DNA of 64,000 bases from Orientallactaga sibirica (GCA_036365145.1 JAEOAD010000055.1:806001-870000); one strand, 5' to 3'; shown: positions 42,811 through 54,412, numbered from the stretch's first letter. The notes: generated by a model from the sequence alone, not told the origin. Numbers and translations: made by a program.

Positions 42811-43881
42811 AGGAGTCCTGGTTTCCCACTGGGATTGGCCTGCCTTCGGAGAAGGAAGCTCAAGTCAGGGACAGTAGGGGTGTCACTTAAACATCCTAAC
42901 AGCCCGGGCACATTCATGGTGGTTACTTAATCCACCAGGGGTTGGAATGGGAACAACTTTGGAGACCCAGAAAGGGAGAATGCTGAGTCTTAAGGTCACA
43001 CAGCAAGACCAGGCCGAGCCAGGCTCAAGTCCCGGAGCCCTGGCCTTGTTCCTCCCTCCTCCTCCTTCCAAGCAGAGCTGGCACCCCACCCCAGTTGACC
43101 TACCCATCCTTCAGCCTTCAGAGGGCCTAGGCTTGTGGCCGCTCTTCCCACCACCTTTTTCTGTCTGGCTTCCCTTGGCAGGGACCTGCGTGTGTGGGGG
43201 GGGTGAGTCTCGGGGTTCTTTCATGCCCCTCCTTGGCTCTTGGCTGTGATTTTTTTCCATGGAAACTGCTTGCGGGGAAGGGATGAGCCGATTAGGACAT
43301 TTGGAATTCTGAGAGGTACCAAATATCTATAATTAAATGTCTTGTCACCCAGCAGGAGGAGGGTGGGGTGGGGGAGGACAGGCTGCCGGGCCATTCCTGG
43401 ATTTATTCCCTGTTCCCTCCTACCTTCCCCCAACCCTTTCCTAGGGCCCTGAGCTGTCCAGGAATGAGTCTACCCAGCAGGGGAGGGCTGGGGGAGGGAC
43501 CAGAGTTGAGGGTGACATTTTCCAGCCCTGTGTTTCCGGAACCAGCTGGGTCTTGGAGGCTGTTGCTAATCCTGTCCCCAGCCCCCTCTCCTAAAGTAAG
43601 GACTTGCCCCCTTCCCTGCTTTGCTCTCTCCCATCTGTGATTTCTTGCGCTACACATGCTGCCACTCAGCTGAGAATCTAGAAGCCATGTGAACTTGAAC
43701 CAGGCTTGGGCTGTTAGCCTGGGGGCTGGTAGAGGAGGCTTCCTGGAGGTGGTTCAGCCTGCCTGGTGGCCTTGGAACCTGGAAGGGAGGGAGAGGTTCT
43801 GAGGAGGCTGAGGATGGGAAAGACACCAGTAGGTTGTGTGTAGTGAGAGTTTGTGGCCCTTGCTAACCCTCCGTGCATTGA
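42811..43881. other. Intronic unique stretch with MIR-like and CNE-like parts
   Basis: A MIR-like AAGGTCACACAGCAAGACCA at about 42992. The AT-rich patch at 43240-43350 is described in the findings. Confidence 0.5.
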
Positions 43882-43896
43882 CTGGACCAGACACTT

Positions 43897-44025
43897 TTTT
43901 TTTTTTTTTTTTTTTTGGTTTTTCGAGGTAGGGTCTCACTGTGATCCAGGCTGACCTGGAATTAACTATGTAGTCTCAGGGTGGCCTGGCAATCCTCCTA
44001 CCTCTGCCTCCCAAGTGCAGACACT
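43897..44025 (-). repeat. B1 SINE with 15-bp target duplication
   Basis: CTGGACCAGACACTT at 43882-43896 and 44026-44040. The 5' head is truncated at CCCAAGTG, as is a stretch before GCAATCC. Confidence 0.9.
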
Positions 44026-44130
44026 CTGGACCAGACACTTCTTGAGCACCTACTTGGTGGGGATTACTGTGTTAGAAGGGTGTAGGGAGCAAAGCAGGTA
44101 AAGTAGTGGAGAATGACAAGATGGGGTGCT

Positions 44131-44318
44131 ACTTTATTTATTTGAGAGGGAGGGAGGGAGAGAAAGAGGCAGAGAGAGAGAGAATGGGAACATCAGGACC
44201 TCCAGCCTCTGCAAATGAACTCTACATGCATGCGCCACCTTGTACATTTGGCTTCCATGGGTCCTGGGGAGTCGAACCTGGGTCCTTAGCAAACTGCTAA
44301 GCATTCTCTCCAGCCCCC
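44131..44318 (-). repeat. B2-like SINE
   Basis: TTTATTTATTTGAGAGGGAG to GCATTCTCTCCAGCCCC. It lacks GGCTTTGCAGGCAAG. Confidence 0.83.
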
Positions 44319-44454
44319 AGTGTGCTATTTTAGATCAAGAGATCTGGAAAGATCCAGAACAGCTAATATCTGAGTAGATATGAGGAACGAGTCAGGTAGC
44401 TTTATGGGGGAAAAAATAAGCAAGCCACCTTTTAACCACTAGCCATGTCCCCAG

Positions 44455-44800
44455 CCCTCTGAGGCTGGAGAGTGTTGTTGGCAGAGAGGAACAGCAAGTG
44501 CCAAGGCCCTGAAGTGCTTGAGAAACAAAGAGTGGTGTGGATAGAGCTAAGCAGTGACAGTCAGAGGCCAGGGGCAAAAAGGAGGGTAGAAGTGGGCCAG
44601 GGCAAGGAAGGGCTCACAGGCCAGTTGGAGGGTCGTGGCATCTACCTGAAGTGATGGGTATGCACTGTCAGAAGGTTCTGAATAGGACAGTGACCCAAAC
44701 TGTTGCGTGGGGCTAGACTGCAGGGCCCAGGGTGGAAGCACAAGGCCAGTCAGGAGACCACAGGAGTATACTGGGCAAGCAAGGAATAAACTGGTGGCCT
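44455..44800. repeat. Ancient interspersed repeat, family not assigned
   Basis: Wording such as GAACAGCAAGTGCCAAGGCC and AGGACAGTGACCC recalls a widespread old mammalian element. Recognised only by memory. Confidence 0.35.
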
Positions 44801-45994
44801 AGGCCAGACAGAGGTGCTGGATGGGTTTCTCCTGCAGCCCAGGGACTTGAAGGACCCAGACACTCAGCATCCAAGTGAACATGGCACTGCTGCCTTTTTC
44901 ATGACTGGCCAGTGTGTGAGGGTAAGGGTGAGGAAGCTGAGAATAATAAAATCCCAGAGTGGCCCGGGGCTTTGGACTGCACTGGCTGCGGCCCTCAGAC
45001 CTGCCTGGGCTTAGCTCGAAGGTTAGGACTAGAGTCCCCATTGGACAGGTGACAGTGCCACGCTCTGCTGGTGTCTTCTCCACAGCCACATTGGCATCTA
45101 TCCAGCTTCAGCTAGTGTCTCCTAGCACAGGGAGTTCATGTCACCCACCACAGCCATGGCCCTCCCGTCTCCATCTGTGTGAGGTGAAGAAGCCATTCTG
45201 TGGAGCCAGCACAGGTTTGTTTGCTCAAGCATCTTGCTTGGCTCACGGGAAAATCTGGCTCTAGGTGTGTCGACTTTGGGTCATGCATTAGCGCCAGAGT
45301 TCCCACCGAGTGAAGTTGGCAGAGACGATGGTGGCAGGCCAGGGGAAGGGGGAGCCCATGTTTCCCAGAAAGGCTCAAACTCTGGCACACTTATTGGGAA
45401 TTGTGCCCGGGCAGCCTGGCGCCTTGCTGGCAGGCCCTAAAATGGGGGCTGTGGGTCCCCTGGGAAGCATAAGCCTATTAGAGCAGATGTCCCCCCATGG
45501 GAGTCGCTCCTCCCTGCACTTCACAAACCCCAGGGCCTCTTGGAGTATTCCAGAATGGACAGGGGTTGGGCTTTGAATAGTGAGTCCCAACTTAAGATAT
45601 GTAGGCTGTCTGAGCCCCCCAACCCCTGGGGACCTCTGGGATCCCCTCCAGTAACTGTGGGGTTCACTAAGAGATACCAGGAGTAAGGAGAACCACAGGC
45701 ACAGCCTAGTCTCACGGTTTGCTCACCGTGAGGCCTGACAGAAGTCCCTTCCTCTCAGAGACACCAGTGGCTTCTCCCAGGGCTGCTGGGAGAGGCAGCA
45801 GCCTCCTGCAGTAGGGATCTTGTCTGTCGATGGAAAGTGCTGACAGTCTGGGCTTTCGGCTGCTGAGGAGCCCAGCTAGCTGCCCCATCCACAAGCTGCT
45901 GCTTTCCCCTCTCCCCCCAGACTGGGTCTTTCCTCACTCTCTGGCACCCCATGGTGCTTACTCTGAGGCCTATCCCCAGAGGGATAGGGATGGG
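44801..45994. other. Intronic unique stretch
   Basis: GC-moderate, no repeat or exon recognised. Confidence 0.45.
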
Positions 45995-46198
45995 GGGGGG
46001 AGGGACGGTTTAGCGGTTAAGGTGTTTGCCTGCAAAGCCAATGGACCCAGGTTCGATTCCCCAGGACCCATGTTAGCCAGATGCACAAGGTGGTGCATGC
46101 GTCTGGAGTTCATTTGCAGTGGCTGGAGGCCCTGGTGTGCCCATTCTCTCTCCCTCCTCTTTTTCTATCAAATAAATAAAAATAAAATATTTTTTTTA
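45995..46198 (+). repeat. B2-like SINE, head replaced
   Basis: G-rich GGGGGGGGGAGGGAC stands where GGCTGGAGAGAT is expected. The body and tail are normal. Confidence 0.85.
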
Positions 46199-46262
46199 AA
46201 AAGAAGGGAAGGAAGGAAGGAAGGAGGGAGGGAAGGAAAAAAGGGAGGAAGGAAGGGAGAAA
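46199..46262. repeat. (GGAA)n purine tract
   Basis: Low-complexity extension of the SINE tail. Confidence 0.9.
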
Positions 46263-46391
46263 ACTTGCCCTGGTTTGTTTCTGGCTCTGCTTGGGAAGTC
46301 AGAGGATTCTGAAACCCTCCTTGGGCAGGGGGAGGGGCTACAAAGGGCCCTGTGGTGGAAGGCCTGAGCTAACTCAGATGGAGTGGTGAAT

Positions 46392-46835
46392 AAGTTTCCT
46401 CTTGCTGCTGTAACAAATTACTACATGTTGGTGACTTAAAATAACACACACTGCTTATTTTATTGTTGTGGGGTCAGAAGCCTGGAAAGGGAGTCTCTGG
46501 GCTAAAATTCAGGTGGCTAGCCTTCTGGAGGGCTTGAGGAAAATCAGCTCCTTCGCCTTTCCTAGCTGACAGTGGGTGCCCGTGCTCCTTGATCCATGGC
46601 CCCTCTCTCTGCTCTCAGAGCCAACAGTATAGCATCTTCAAACCTCCCTCCCTCTCACCCCCTCTCTCCCTCCTTAAGCACCTTTGTGATTACGTTGGAC
46701 CCACCTGGATAATGCAGGATCCTTAATGACACCTGCAAAGGCCCTGGTCAGATGAAACATTCACAGGTTCCAGGGACACAGGCTTCTTTAGGAGATTGTA
46801 CTTCTTGCCACACAGGTTAATGAGGACTGTTGGCT
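46392..46835 (+). mobile_element. MLT1-like MaLR LTR, ancient
   Basis: TTGCTGCTGTAACAAATTAC, GTGACTTAAAATAACACAC, GTGATTACGTTGGACCCACC and ATTCACAGGTTCCAGGGAC follow the order of mammalian MLT1-type LTRs. No coding frame. Confidence 0.6.
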
Positions 46836-47474
46836 TCTGAGATCCAAGGACCCTGTAATGCCCATCCTACAGATGCCTCCGGCTGGCTGCTGTGATCCTG
46901 CTTTCATTTCTTCCCATGGTCCTTTGTCGTCCATTCATTTAGCAGACACTCACTGAGCCCCGGTGGCCAGTGGGGCAATAAGCAGGGCTTATTCCATCTC
47001 TACTTGCTGGGAGCTTTTAGCAAGGGTCCTAGCCCCTGAGGTACAGTTGGGTCCAGAAGAAGGCTAAGCCCAGGCCCAACAGAGCAAGGACAGAAGTACC
47101 AGTGAGTCCCTTGGGGACAGGACTGGCTTCTAGAAGTGGACAGCCTGAGACCTACTGACTAGTCACTGGGGTGAAGCTGCACACAAGAGGGCTGGCAGGG
47201 AAGGTGGTGGCCTTGGGAGGGAACAGAAATCATGTCTTTGACAGGTTAGTCAGTGGCAGAGCTGGGTAGTGGGGGGGGGGCATGGAGGGAGAGGCTGGGA
47301 ACTCTGTTGGAGATTGGTGGCCCTGGTGCTGTCTGAGTAGAGGACCTGTCATGTCCCTTCATCCTGCCAGACCAAAGACTTCCAAAGAGGCAACATGTGG
47401 AAGGACCCAAGGCAGGTGAATCCCTCAGTGTATGAAATGAAACATGTGTCCCTTCCACAAAAGATTATTGTTAG
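46836..47474. other. Intronic unique stretch with L2/MIR-like start
   Basis: ATTCATTTAGCAGACACTCA near 46933 looks like an old repeat. The remainder is unassigned. Confidence 0.4.
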
Positions 47475-47598
47475 GTTGGGCGTGCATGGCTTTAATCCCA
47501 GCACTTGGGAGGCAGAGGTAGGAAGACTGCCATGAGTTCGAGGCTACATAGTGAATTCCAGGTCAGCCTGGGCTAGAATGAAATGCTACCTTGAAAAA
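47475..47598 (+). repeat. B1 SINE, internally shortened
   Basis: GGTTGGGCGTGCATGGCTTT to GAATGAAATGCTACCTTG. CACCCTGAGACT is missing. Confidence 0.88.
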
Positions 47599-47599
47599 T

Positions 47600-47672
<73 letters not shown>

Positions 47673-47812
47673 AGGAAGGAAGGGGAGGGAGGGAAGGAAA
47701 GAAGGAAAAAGGAGGGAGGGAGGGAGGGAGGAGGAAGGAAAGAAGGAAGGAAGGAAGGAAAGAGAAAGAGAGGGAGGGAGGGAGGAGGGAGGGAGGAAAG
47801 AAAAGAAAAGGT
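47599..47812. repeat. (GAAA)n/(GGAA)n polypurine tract, about 210 bp
   Basis: About 18 perfect AAAG units grading into GGGA and AAGG units. Only A and G for over 200 bases on the + strand. Confidence 0.96.
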
Positions 47813-48356
47813 TATAGTTAAGATGAAGTGAAATCGTACAAGAGGGCTTGGCACATAGTACATGCACAAGAAATGTCATTTCCTCCTCTTGTGACCGAGA
47901 TGCTGAGATGTGATTCCTAGAGTCCCGACCTCATCCACCCGTAGAGCAGAGGACAGAGCTCAGAGCAGGGGAATACAATGGGGTCCTGGCTACCTCTGGG
48001 CGAGGCCAGTGTCTCAGCGGCCTGGGCCTTTGAGTTTGGGGAGAAGGAAGAGGGATCTGGCAGCAGAGTTGGCCACATGCTCACCAGCCTCTTTTCTGTA
48101 GCTCTCCCTCTACTTTTGTTCCCATCAGCCCCACCCAGGGCATGTTGGGATGGCTCAGCCAAGGTTGGGAGGCAGAACAGAGCCAAAGCCCTCTTTGGGT
48201 CAAACTCCAGGCCCCAGGGGCCAGAGTCCCTCCCTGTTGGGGAGTCTGAGCTATGCCTGATTGGACAACTCTTGACTTCCTTTGCTGGGTGATATTTAAC
48301 ACGTCCTGGACCTCAGCTCTGAGCCTCGGTTTCCTGTTCATGTAAGACAGAGATAC
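47813..48356. other. Intronic unique stretch, MIR 3' core at its end
   Basis: CTGAGCCTCGGTTTCCTGTT near 48320 is MIR-like. Confidence 0.45.
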
Positions 48357-48580
48357 TGGACTGGAGAGATGGCTCAGCAGTCAAAGGCACTTACTTGCAG
48401 AGCCTGATGGTCTGGATTCAATTCCCCACTATCCACATAAAGCCAGATGTAGAGTGGCACATGTATCTAGAGTTCATTTGCAGTGGCAGAAGGTTCTGGC
48501 ATACCCATATTCACACACTCTCTCCCTTTCTCTCTTTCTCTCTCTCTCAAATAAGTAAATAAAAATACTGTTTAAAAAAG
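48357..48580 (+). repeat. B2-like SINE
   Basis: TGGACTGGAGAGATGGCTCA. GATGGTCTGGATTCAATTCC is diverged. Confidence 0.85.
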
Positions 48581-48589
48581 ATAAAGGGA

Positions 48590-48755
48590 GCTGGGTGTGG
48601 TGGCGCACGCCTTTAATCCCAGCACTCGGGAGGCAGAGGTAGGAGGATCACTGTGAGTTCGAGGCCACCCTGAGACTACATAGTTAATTCCAGGTCAGCC
48701 TGGACCAGAGTGAGACCCTACCTTGCAAAACCAAAAAAAAAAAAAAAAAAAAAAA
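48590..48755 (+). repeat. B1 SINE, young-looking
   Basis: AGCTGGGTGTGGTGGCGCAC through GAGACCCTACCTTG and a 23-A tail. Confidence 0.93.
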
Positions 48756-48761
48756 TAAAAG

Positions 48762-48995
48762 GGCTGGAGAGATGGCTTAGCGGTTAAGGCATTTGCCTGC
48801 AAAGCCAAAGGATACTGGTTCGACTCTCCAGGACCTACATAAGCCAGATGCACAAGGAGGCACATGCATCTGCAGTTCGTTTGCAGCGGCTGGAGGCCCT
48901 GGCGTGCCCATTCTCTCTTTCTCTCCTCTCTCTCTCTCTTTCTCTCTGCCTCTCTCTCTCAAATAAATAAATAAATAAAATATATTTTAAAAAGA
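48762..48995 (+). repeat. B2-like SINE, close to consensus
   Basis: GGGCTGGAGAGATGGCTTAG, complete body, (AAAT)n tail. Confidence 0.93.
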
Positions 48996-49813
48996 TAGAG
49001 ATATTAAGGAGTTATGAGAGTGAAGAGATAATGTTTATAGAGCTCTCAGCTCAGGGCCTTGGGGCTGGAGAAATGTGAGCACTTTGTGTGTGCTTTTAAG
49101 ATTTTGCTCTTCGAGATTAGAATCCTGCGGTTCCAAGATGAAGGATTCTGTGTTATTTTTTGAGTCCAGACCTCATAACTTGACTTTGTTCATGGTGTTG
49201 AGATTCTTTCTCCTTGGTTCTACTGTCCTTTGTCCTGAGAGTCTGGTGTCAGGGAGAGGCGAGGCAGGCCTGGGGCCAGTGGGAAGGCAGTAGGACCGAG
49301 ATGGAGGGCCAGCAAGGGAGCCAATGCAAGGTTGGTCTGTTTCCTGTTTATTGGTTCCCAGGGGGTGACAGGCCCTGCTCTTTGCAGCACTGTGGAGCAG
49401 GAGGGAAGGAGGCCTTGCTCCTGGCTGCCAGCCAGCCCCATGGCCAGGCCTCCTGGGACCGCTGAGACCCCATTCTCCCACCCCTGGACAAACATTCAGT
49501 CCTTTCCCAGGACGGGGCACTGGAGGTTAAGAAGCAGATGTGAAAGGGAAGGGAAGGATGGGAAGGACCCTCCCCTCCAATAAAAATCTTGCCGTCTCCA
49601 TCTTTCTTGGCTGCCAGTTCTCTGGTTCCTCATCGTCTCCCTTGGTGGATGGCAGCCACGTACATACCAAACTCTTGGCAGACCGGAAGCTCAGGTGGAA
49701 GAAGAGGAGGGCTAGGCCTCGAATGCTAGGGTGGCCCACCTGGAAAGACGCTAGACACCAGCCATGTCTTCTAAATCCCTTCCCACATTTCCACATTAAT
49801 AAGATTCTATGTG
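48996..49813. other. Intronic unique stretch
   Basis: No exon or repeat supported. Confidence 0.45.
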
Positions 49814-50003
49814 GGGGCTGGAGAGATGGCTTAGCAGTTAAAGCGCTTGCCTCCGAAGCCTAAGGACCCTGGTTCAATTCCCCAGGACCTGTGTTAGCCA
49901 GATGCACAAGGTAGCGCTGTGTCTTCTTTTGCAGTGGCTGAAGGCCCTGGTATGTTCATTTTCTCTCTCTGTTTCTTCTCTCTCAAATAAATTAATTAAG
50001 AAT
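49814..50003 (+). repeat. B2-like SINE, short body
   Basis: GGGGCTGGAGAGATGGCTTA. CATGCATCTGGAGTTCG is reduced to GTGTCTTC. Confidence 0.87.
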
Positions 50004-52119
50004 AAGATGGCTCTTAGTAGTGAAGCTTTGAGCAAGGGCAGGAAAGGGAAGCCATGTATGTGTCAGAAGACAAGAGGATACGGAGGCCTCCATGTGACTA
50101 ACACGTGAGGAGAGGCTGTGACTGCCCAGGCCGGGATTGAAGGCCTTGGGTGCTGCATCCCATGCCTGGGCAATGGAAGAGAGCTGGAAGCTGAGGCGAG
50201 CCCTACCTGATTCGCATCCTCTCGTGCTCCATGATGGTGCTCTGTGAGAGTCTGGCTGGAGGGAGGGAATAGTGAGTGACAAGCCTAAGCCCCAGGGAGC
50301 AGGGGCTGTGGAGACAGCCAGAAGAGAACTGACTGTTGAGAGAACTTGGTGGTGAAAACTGAGGGTTCGAATGTAGGTTCTGGAGCCCTGTCAGTAGCTG
50401 GGTTGGGAGAGATGGACTTCTTCCTTCACCAGAGCCAGAGAAGGTGACAGTGGGACAGAACAGCAAGGTCTGAGTCACGCCCCCTACTCATCAGCAGAAA
50501 CTTTCCTCTGAAAGCTCTGGTTAGTGGTCCTGAGCCTTGATTTGGAGCCCAGTGTGCCCCTTCGTGGTCCCCTGCAGGCAGAAGCCACTTGCCACTCAAG
50601 GGGGTACTCAGGGAACCAGCCCCTCTAGTCAGCCCTTCTGGGAGAAGTCTGATGAATGGAGTATTGGGGGGGGGGTGCAGGTTGAGCTGCCTTACTGGCT
50701 GTGATCCAGAACAAGTCACTCTGTCTTAGTTTTCCTCTCAGTCAGGTAAGAATCCCAGGATGTGATTCTGGAATACTCAGGCTTTTGGGAGTTGGAGATA
50801 GAGTGAAGAGTGATTGGTAGGCAGTCTGGCAGCAGCGCCCGCAATGGTGCCTGAGGTCACAGCTAAAAACCCTTGTGATATTTGTTCCATTCTCTCTCCT
50901 CCCCCATACACACCCAGAGCAGGGATGCGCCGTGGCCCTGTAGCCACCAAGGCCTTGGAAGAGAGACAGGGGCTGAAGTGAGAAGATTAACTTAGATGTG
51001 TATATGTGGGGGGTGCTGATCTGAGCCTCAGTTTCCCTATCAAATGTCTGAGAGCTATCTCTGCTAGGTCCTTGCTGCCCCGTGCCTCTCCTGTCTGGAC
51101 CAGTCACTTCCAGGCCTTTCCCCAAGGCCAGCGGGGGCGTTGCCGGGGAGTGGGTGAGGAATTTCCGAGGGAATGGCTAAATTCAGCCCCAGCTAAAAAT
51201 AGTTTCAGGCCTGGCCCCTCCTCCCCCTTTGAGGAGGAGGAGGAGAGAATGACCAAGAAAGTGCTCTCCTGCGACTTCTCCTCACCTGAGCCTCCCAGGA
51301 ACCCACTTCTTTCTCCCCTCACCTCAGGCCTTCCTTCCTTCTAGGGCTTCTTGCTGCTGCTTTTCTCCCTTCTTCATCCTCGGTCCTCAGATCTTGTGTC
51401 CTTGTGTCTCATTGCTTCCCTGCACAGAGCCCACTAGAGACCCCTGGCCTGGCAGAGGCCTTCTGAAGAGACCCCTGTGTTAGGGCTGTGCACATGTATA
51501 GACACTGCCCATGCTACTGGACACACAGCTATTCACCGCTGCCCTGCTCAGTAGGGAACACTGCAAAGACTATAGGGTGTGGACATGTGACCGGAGTGAC
51601 CAATGCTTGGTTCTGTTCAGGTGATCCCACACATGCCAAGCCCTCCTGCTGCTGGCACACAGTGGAACTTCAATATACATGTATTAGATAAATACATAAA
51701 TAATGGGGAGATGCAGGAGGAGGCCAGCAGAGCCCTGCTTCGGGGCCACTGTGCCCCAGGCTACTCTGAGCTCTACTACATCTGCACTAGCTTTGTCAAG
51801 GCTCTCAAAAGGTGGGAGCTGACACAGGGGCCGGGGGTCCTGTCCCAAGTTAATACCCATGGGACTGTGGTGGCAATCAGACACGGAGGCCAGACAGTAT
51901 GAGGTGTTTGGCTCAGGTCTTACAGGCTATGAGAGAGGTAGCTCTGTAACCCAGGTTGGCCTTACTCCAACGCTGAAGAGGGAATTTTGTCTAATGCTGA
52001 GACCAGAGAAGAAGCTGTGTGAAGTCCACATTATCTGGCTGTGGTCAAGGTGTGAGTTGTTACAGGCAGCAAAGCCTGTAAGCAAAGCCTGGGGCCGGGG
52101 CACAGGTCTGAACGCTTTT
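50004..52119. other. Intronic repeat-poor stretch
   Basis: About 2.1 kb without SINEs. It carries the MEF2 and kB motifs near 51158-51202. Open frames here are not recognisable. Confidence 0.5.
51158..51202. promoter_or_regulatory. kB-like and MEF2 motif cluster
   Basis: GGAATTTCC at 51158-51166, GGAATG (TEAD-like) at 51170-51175 and CTAAAAATAG at 51193-51202, a perfect MEF2 consensus. Motif evidence only. Confidence 0.4.
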
Positions 52120-52262
52120 TTTTTTTTTTCGAGGTAGGGTCTCACTCTATCCCAGGCTGACCTGGAATTCACTATGTAGTCTCAGGGTGGCCTCAAACTC
52201 ACGGTGATCCTCCTACCTCTGCCTCCCCTGTGATTAAAGGTGGCCGCCACCACTCCGGGCTG
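52119..52262 (-). repeat. B1 SINE
   Basis: T run, CGAGGTAGGGTCTCACTC to GCCACCACTCCGGGC. A few bases are lost at CCCCTGTGATTAAAGG. Confidence 0.9.
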
Positions 52263-52374
52263 TCTGAACACTTTTACTTGTTTTTGTTTTTTTTTTCTTC
52301 CAGTGCTGAGGCTCTCACCAGGGTTTCCTGCTTGTTAGACAAGGGCTTTATCATTAGGTATATCCCCAGCCCTG

Positions 52375-52525
52375 TCACCTGTATTAACTCATTCAGTTCT
52401 CACAGCAGCCCTGTGGGGAAGGTCTGTTGTCCCCTTTTTAAAAGATGAGCCCAAGCGCAGCGCCGTGAACACTTTGCACAGGCAGGACAGCTGAGTAGCT
52501 GGCAGAGCTGGAGCTCACCCTGCCT
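52375..52525 (-). repeat. MIR
   Basis: TTAACTCATTCAGTTCTCAC, AGCAGCCCTGTGGGGAAGG and GTAGCTGGCAGAGCTGG follow the antisense MIR order. Confidence 0.6.
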
Positions 52526-53379
52526 TCCTAAGGGTGTTCATAGGCGTCCGGCTTTCAGGGTTGCCTGGGGCAGATCCCATCGCCTTGGTGGGCACACAAT
52601 TCACAGCTGTAGCCTGAGGAACATAGCTGTAAATATTAGTAAATGACTCCTCTGTACCGACCCTCGGATGGGTTCTTGAGTGAATGGAGGTAACAGGCCA
52701 CAGAAGGAATGTGTGTCTCCTGTGTTTGTGGGCCCGGGGACTCTTCCCTGGGTGCTGGAGCACAGCTGAGTGCTTTGGCAAAGGAAGTTGGGAAGGTGCT
52801 GAGATGGGCCAGGACAGGGAGAGGGGAGTGGGGCTGGCGCAGTCTCGCCTGCAGTATCTGCAGAGCAGATCTCTTGGGCCATGGCCGGCGTGACTCAAAT
52901 GGAGACAAAAAAACCTTCCATATTTGGACAAAGAGCCTAGAGAGGCCCGGGCAGACTCCCCCACCCCGGCCTCCTGCCCTGTCTCCCTTTGGGCCCCTAC
53001 CCCTAGCCCTGTCCCACAAGTTTTAAGTCTGGGGTCCAGGCAGCACAGTGACCCCCCCTCCCCTCAATCATCAGACCACCTTCTTCATGGCCAGGCCTGG
53101 GCTGTGGAGACTGAGCTCTGTACTAGGTCTGAACATGAAAAGAGGAGGGAGCTCCAGCCAGCAAAAGCCACAGGCTGGAGGGCAGGCACACACTGAAGCC
53201 ATTCCCACACTGGGGTTTGTTAATAACAGACCCTGGCCTATCCCAACACAGGCAGAGCCAGAGGTTAGCAACACAAGCAGTCAGGTGCACAAGTATGTGA
53301 CACATACACATTCCTTTTCTGTCCTCAGCAGATTCCTGTACCCACAACACCTGTGCAGGTATTAGAAGCAAGGACCTAA
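52526..53379. other. Intronic unique stretch with SRF/AP-1 motifs
   Basis: SINE-free. CCATATTTGG at 52918 and TGACTCA at 52891 are described separately. Confidence 0.5.
52891..52927. promoter_or_regulatory. AP-1 and CArG (SRF) motif pair
   Basis: TGACTCA at 52891-52897 is a perfect AP-1 site, and CCATATTTGG at 52918-52927 is a perfect CC(A/T)6GG box 20 bp further on. Function unproven. Confidence 0.45.
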
Positions 53380-53612
53380 TGGGCTGGAGACATGGCTTAG
53401 CAGTTAATGTGCTTGCCTGCAAAGCCAAAGGACCCAGGTTTGATTCCACATGACCCACATAAGGCATGTGTCCGGAGTTTGTCTGCATCAGCTGAAGACC
53501 TGGCGGGTCCATTTTCTCTTTGTCTCTCTCTTTAAAAATAATAAATAAAAATAAATAAATAAAAAATAATAAATTAAAATTAAAATAAATAAAATAAAAT
53601 ATAGAAGTGAGG
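53380..53612 (+). repeat. B2-like SINE with long A/T tail
   Basis: GGGCTGGAGACATGGCTTAG, shortened body (CATAAGGCATGTGTCC), tail of AATAAA-type units for about 75 bp. Confidence 0.88.
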
Positions 53613-54011
53613 ACCTAGCCTGGAGCACGCTTCGATGCCACTACCATTCAGTAACATTGGAGTAGATGTCACCTGACAAGTAACCAACAGGCCTCATCCA
53701 TCTGGAGGCTGTAAACAGAAGAGTTTGTCCCTATGTGGAGGCCTCCTGAGTGCCCAGGCTGGTCCTTCAGTGAATTCCAGAACTGGGGCAGTGGGGAAAG
53801 GACCTCATTTCCATAGGGAAAGCGTGACAGTTTAAGGACGGCGTGTTAATTGTCATTGGTGGGCTGAGCATTGGCTGCACAACCGCTCCTAACTTTTATT
53901 TGATGAGTGTGCATGTTCGTGTTGTGTGTGCAAGTGCAGTGTATGTCTCTGGGTACGTGTGTGCAGAGACCAGAGACACCCTCTGTTGTTGTTCATTAGG
54001 AGACCATTCTT
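53613..54011. other. Intronic unique stretch
   Basis: Holds a T/G-alternating patch at about 53905-53965. Nothing else assigned. Confidence 0.4.
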
Positions 54012-54179
54012 TTTGTTTGTTTGTTTGTTTTGTTTTGTTTTCTGAGGTAGGGTTTCACTCTAGCTCAGGCTGACCTGGAATTCACTCTGTAGTCTCAGGG
54101 TGGCCTAGAACTCACGGCGATCCTCCTACCTCTGCCTCCTGAGTGCTGGGATTAAAGGCGTGCGCCACCACGCCCGGCC
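54012..54179 (-). repeat. B1 SINE, young-looking
   Basis: (GTTT)n lead, TCTGAGGTAGGGTTTCACTC, through CGCCACCACGCCCGGC. Confidence 0.93.
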
Positions 54180-54184
54180 CATTC

Positions 54185-54412
54185 ACCATTTTTGAGACAG
54201 AGTCTCTCATGGGCATGCAGCTCATTAATTAGGCTAGACTGGCTAGCCAGCAAGCCCCAGGGGTCCTGCCTCTGCCTCTGCCTCCTCTATGCTGGGATTA
54301 CAGGCACATACTCCACCGCACCGGGCATTTTTATGTGGGTTCTAGGGATCCAACTCAGGTCCTTGTGCTTGTGAGACAAGCACTTTAATGACTGAGCCAT
54401 CTCCCCAGCCCC
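54185..54412 (-). repeat. B4/RSINE-type composite SINE
   Basis: GAGTCTCTCATGGGCATGCA, GGCTAGACTGGCTAGCCAGC and ACTGAGCCATCTCCCCAGCC. Same family as 9459-9652 and better preserved. Confidence 0.75.

Noticed and set aside
47573..47869. Open frames of Lys/Arg/Glu or Phe/Ser/Leu repeats
   Set aside because: Translations of a polypurine microsatellite.
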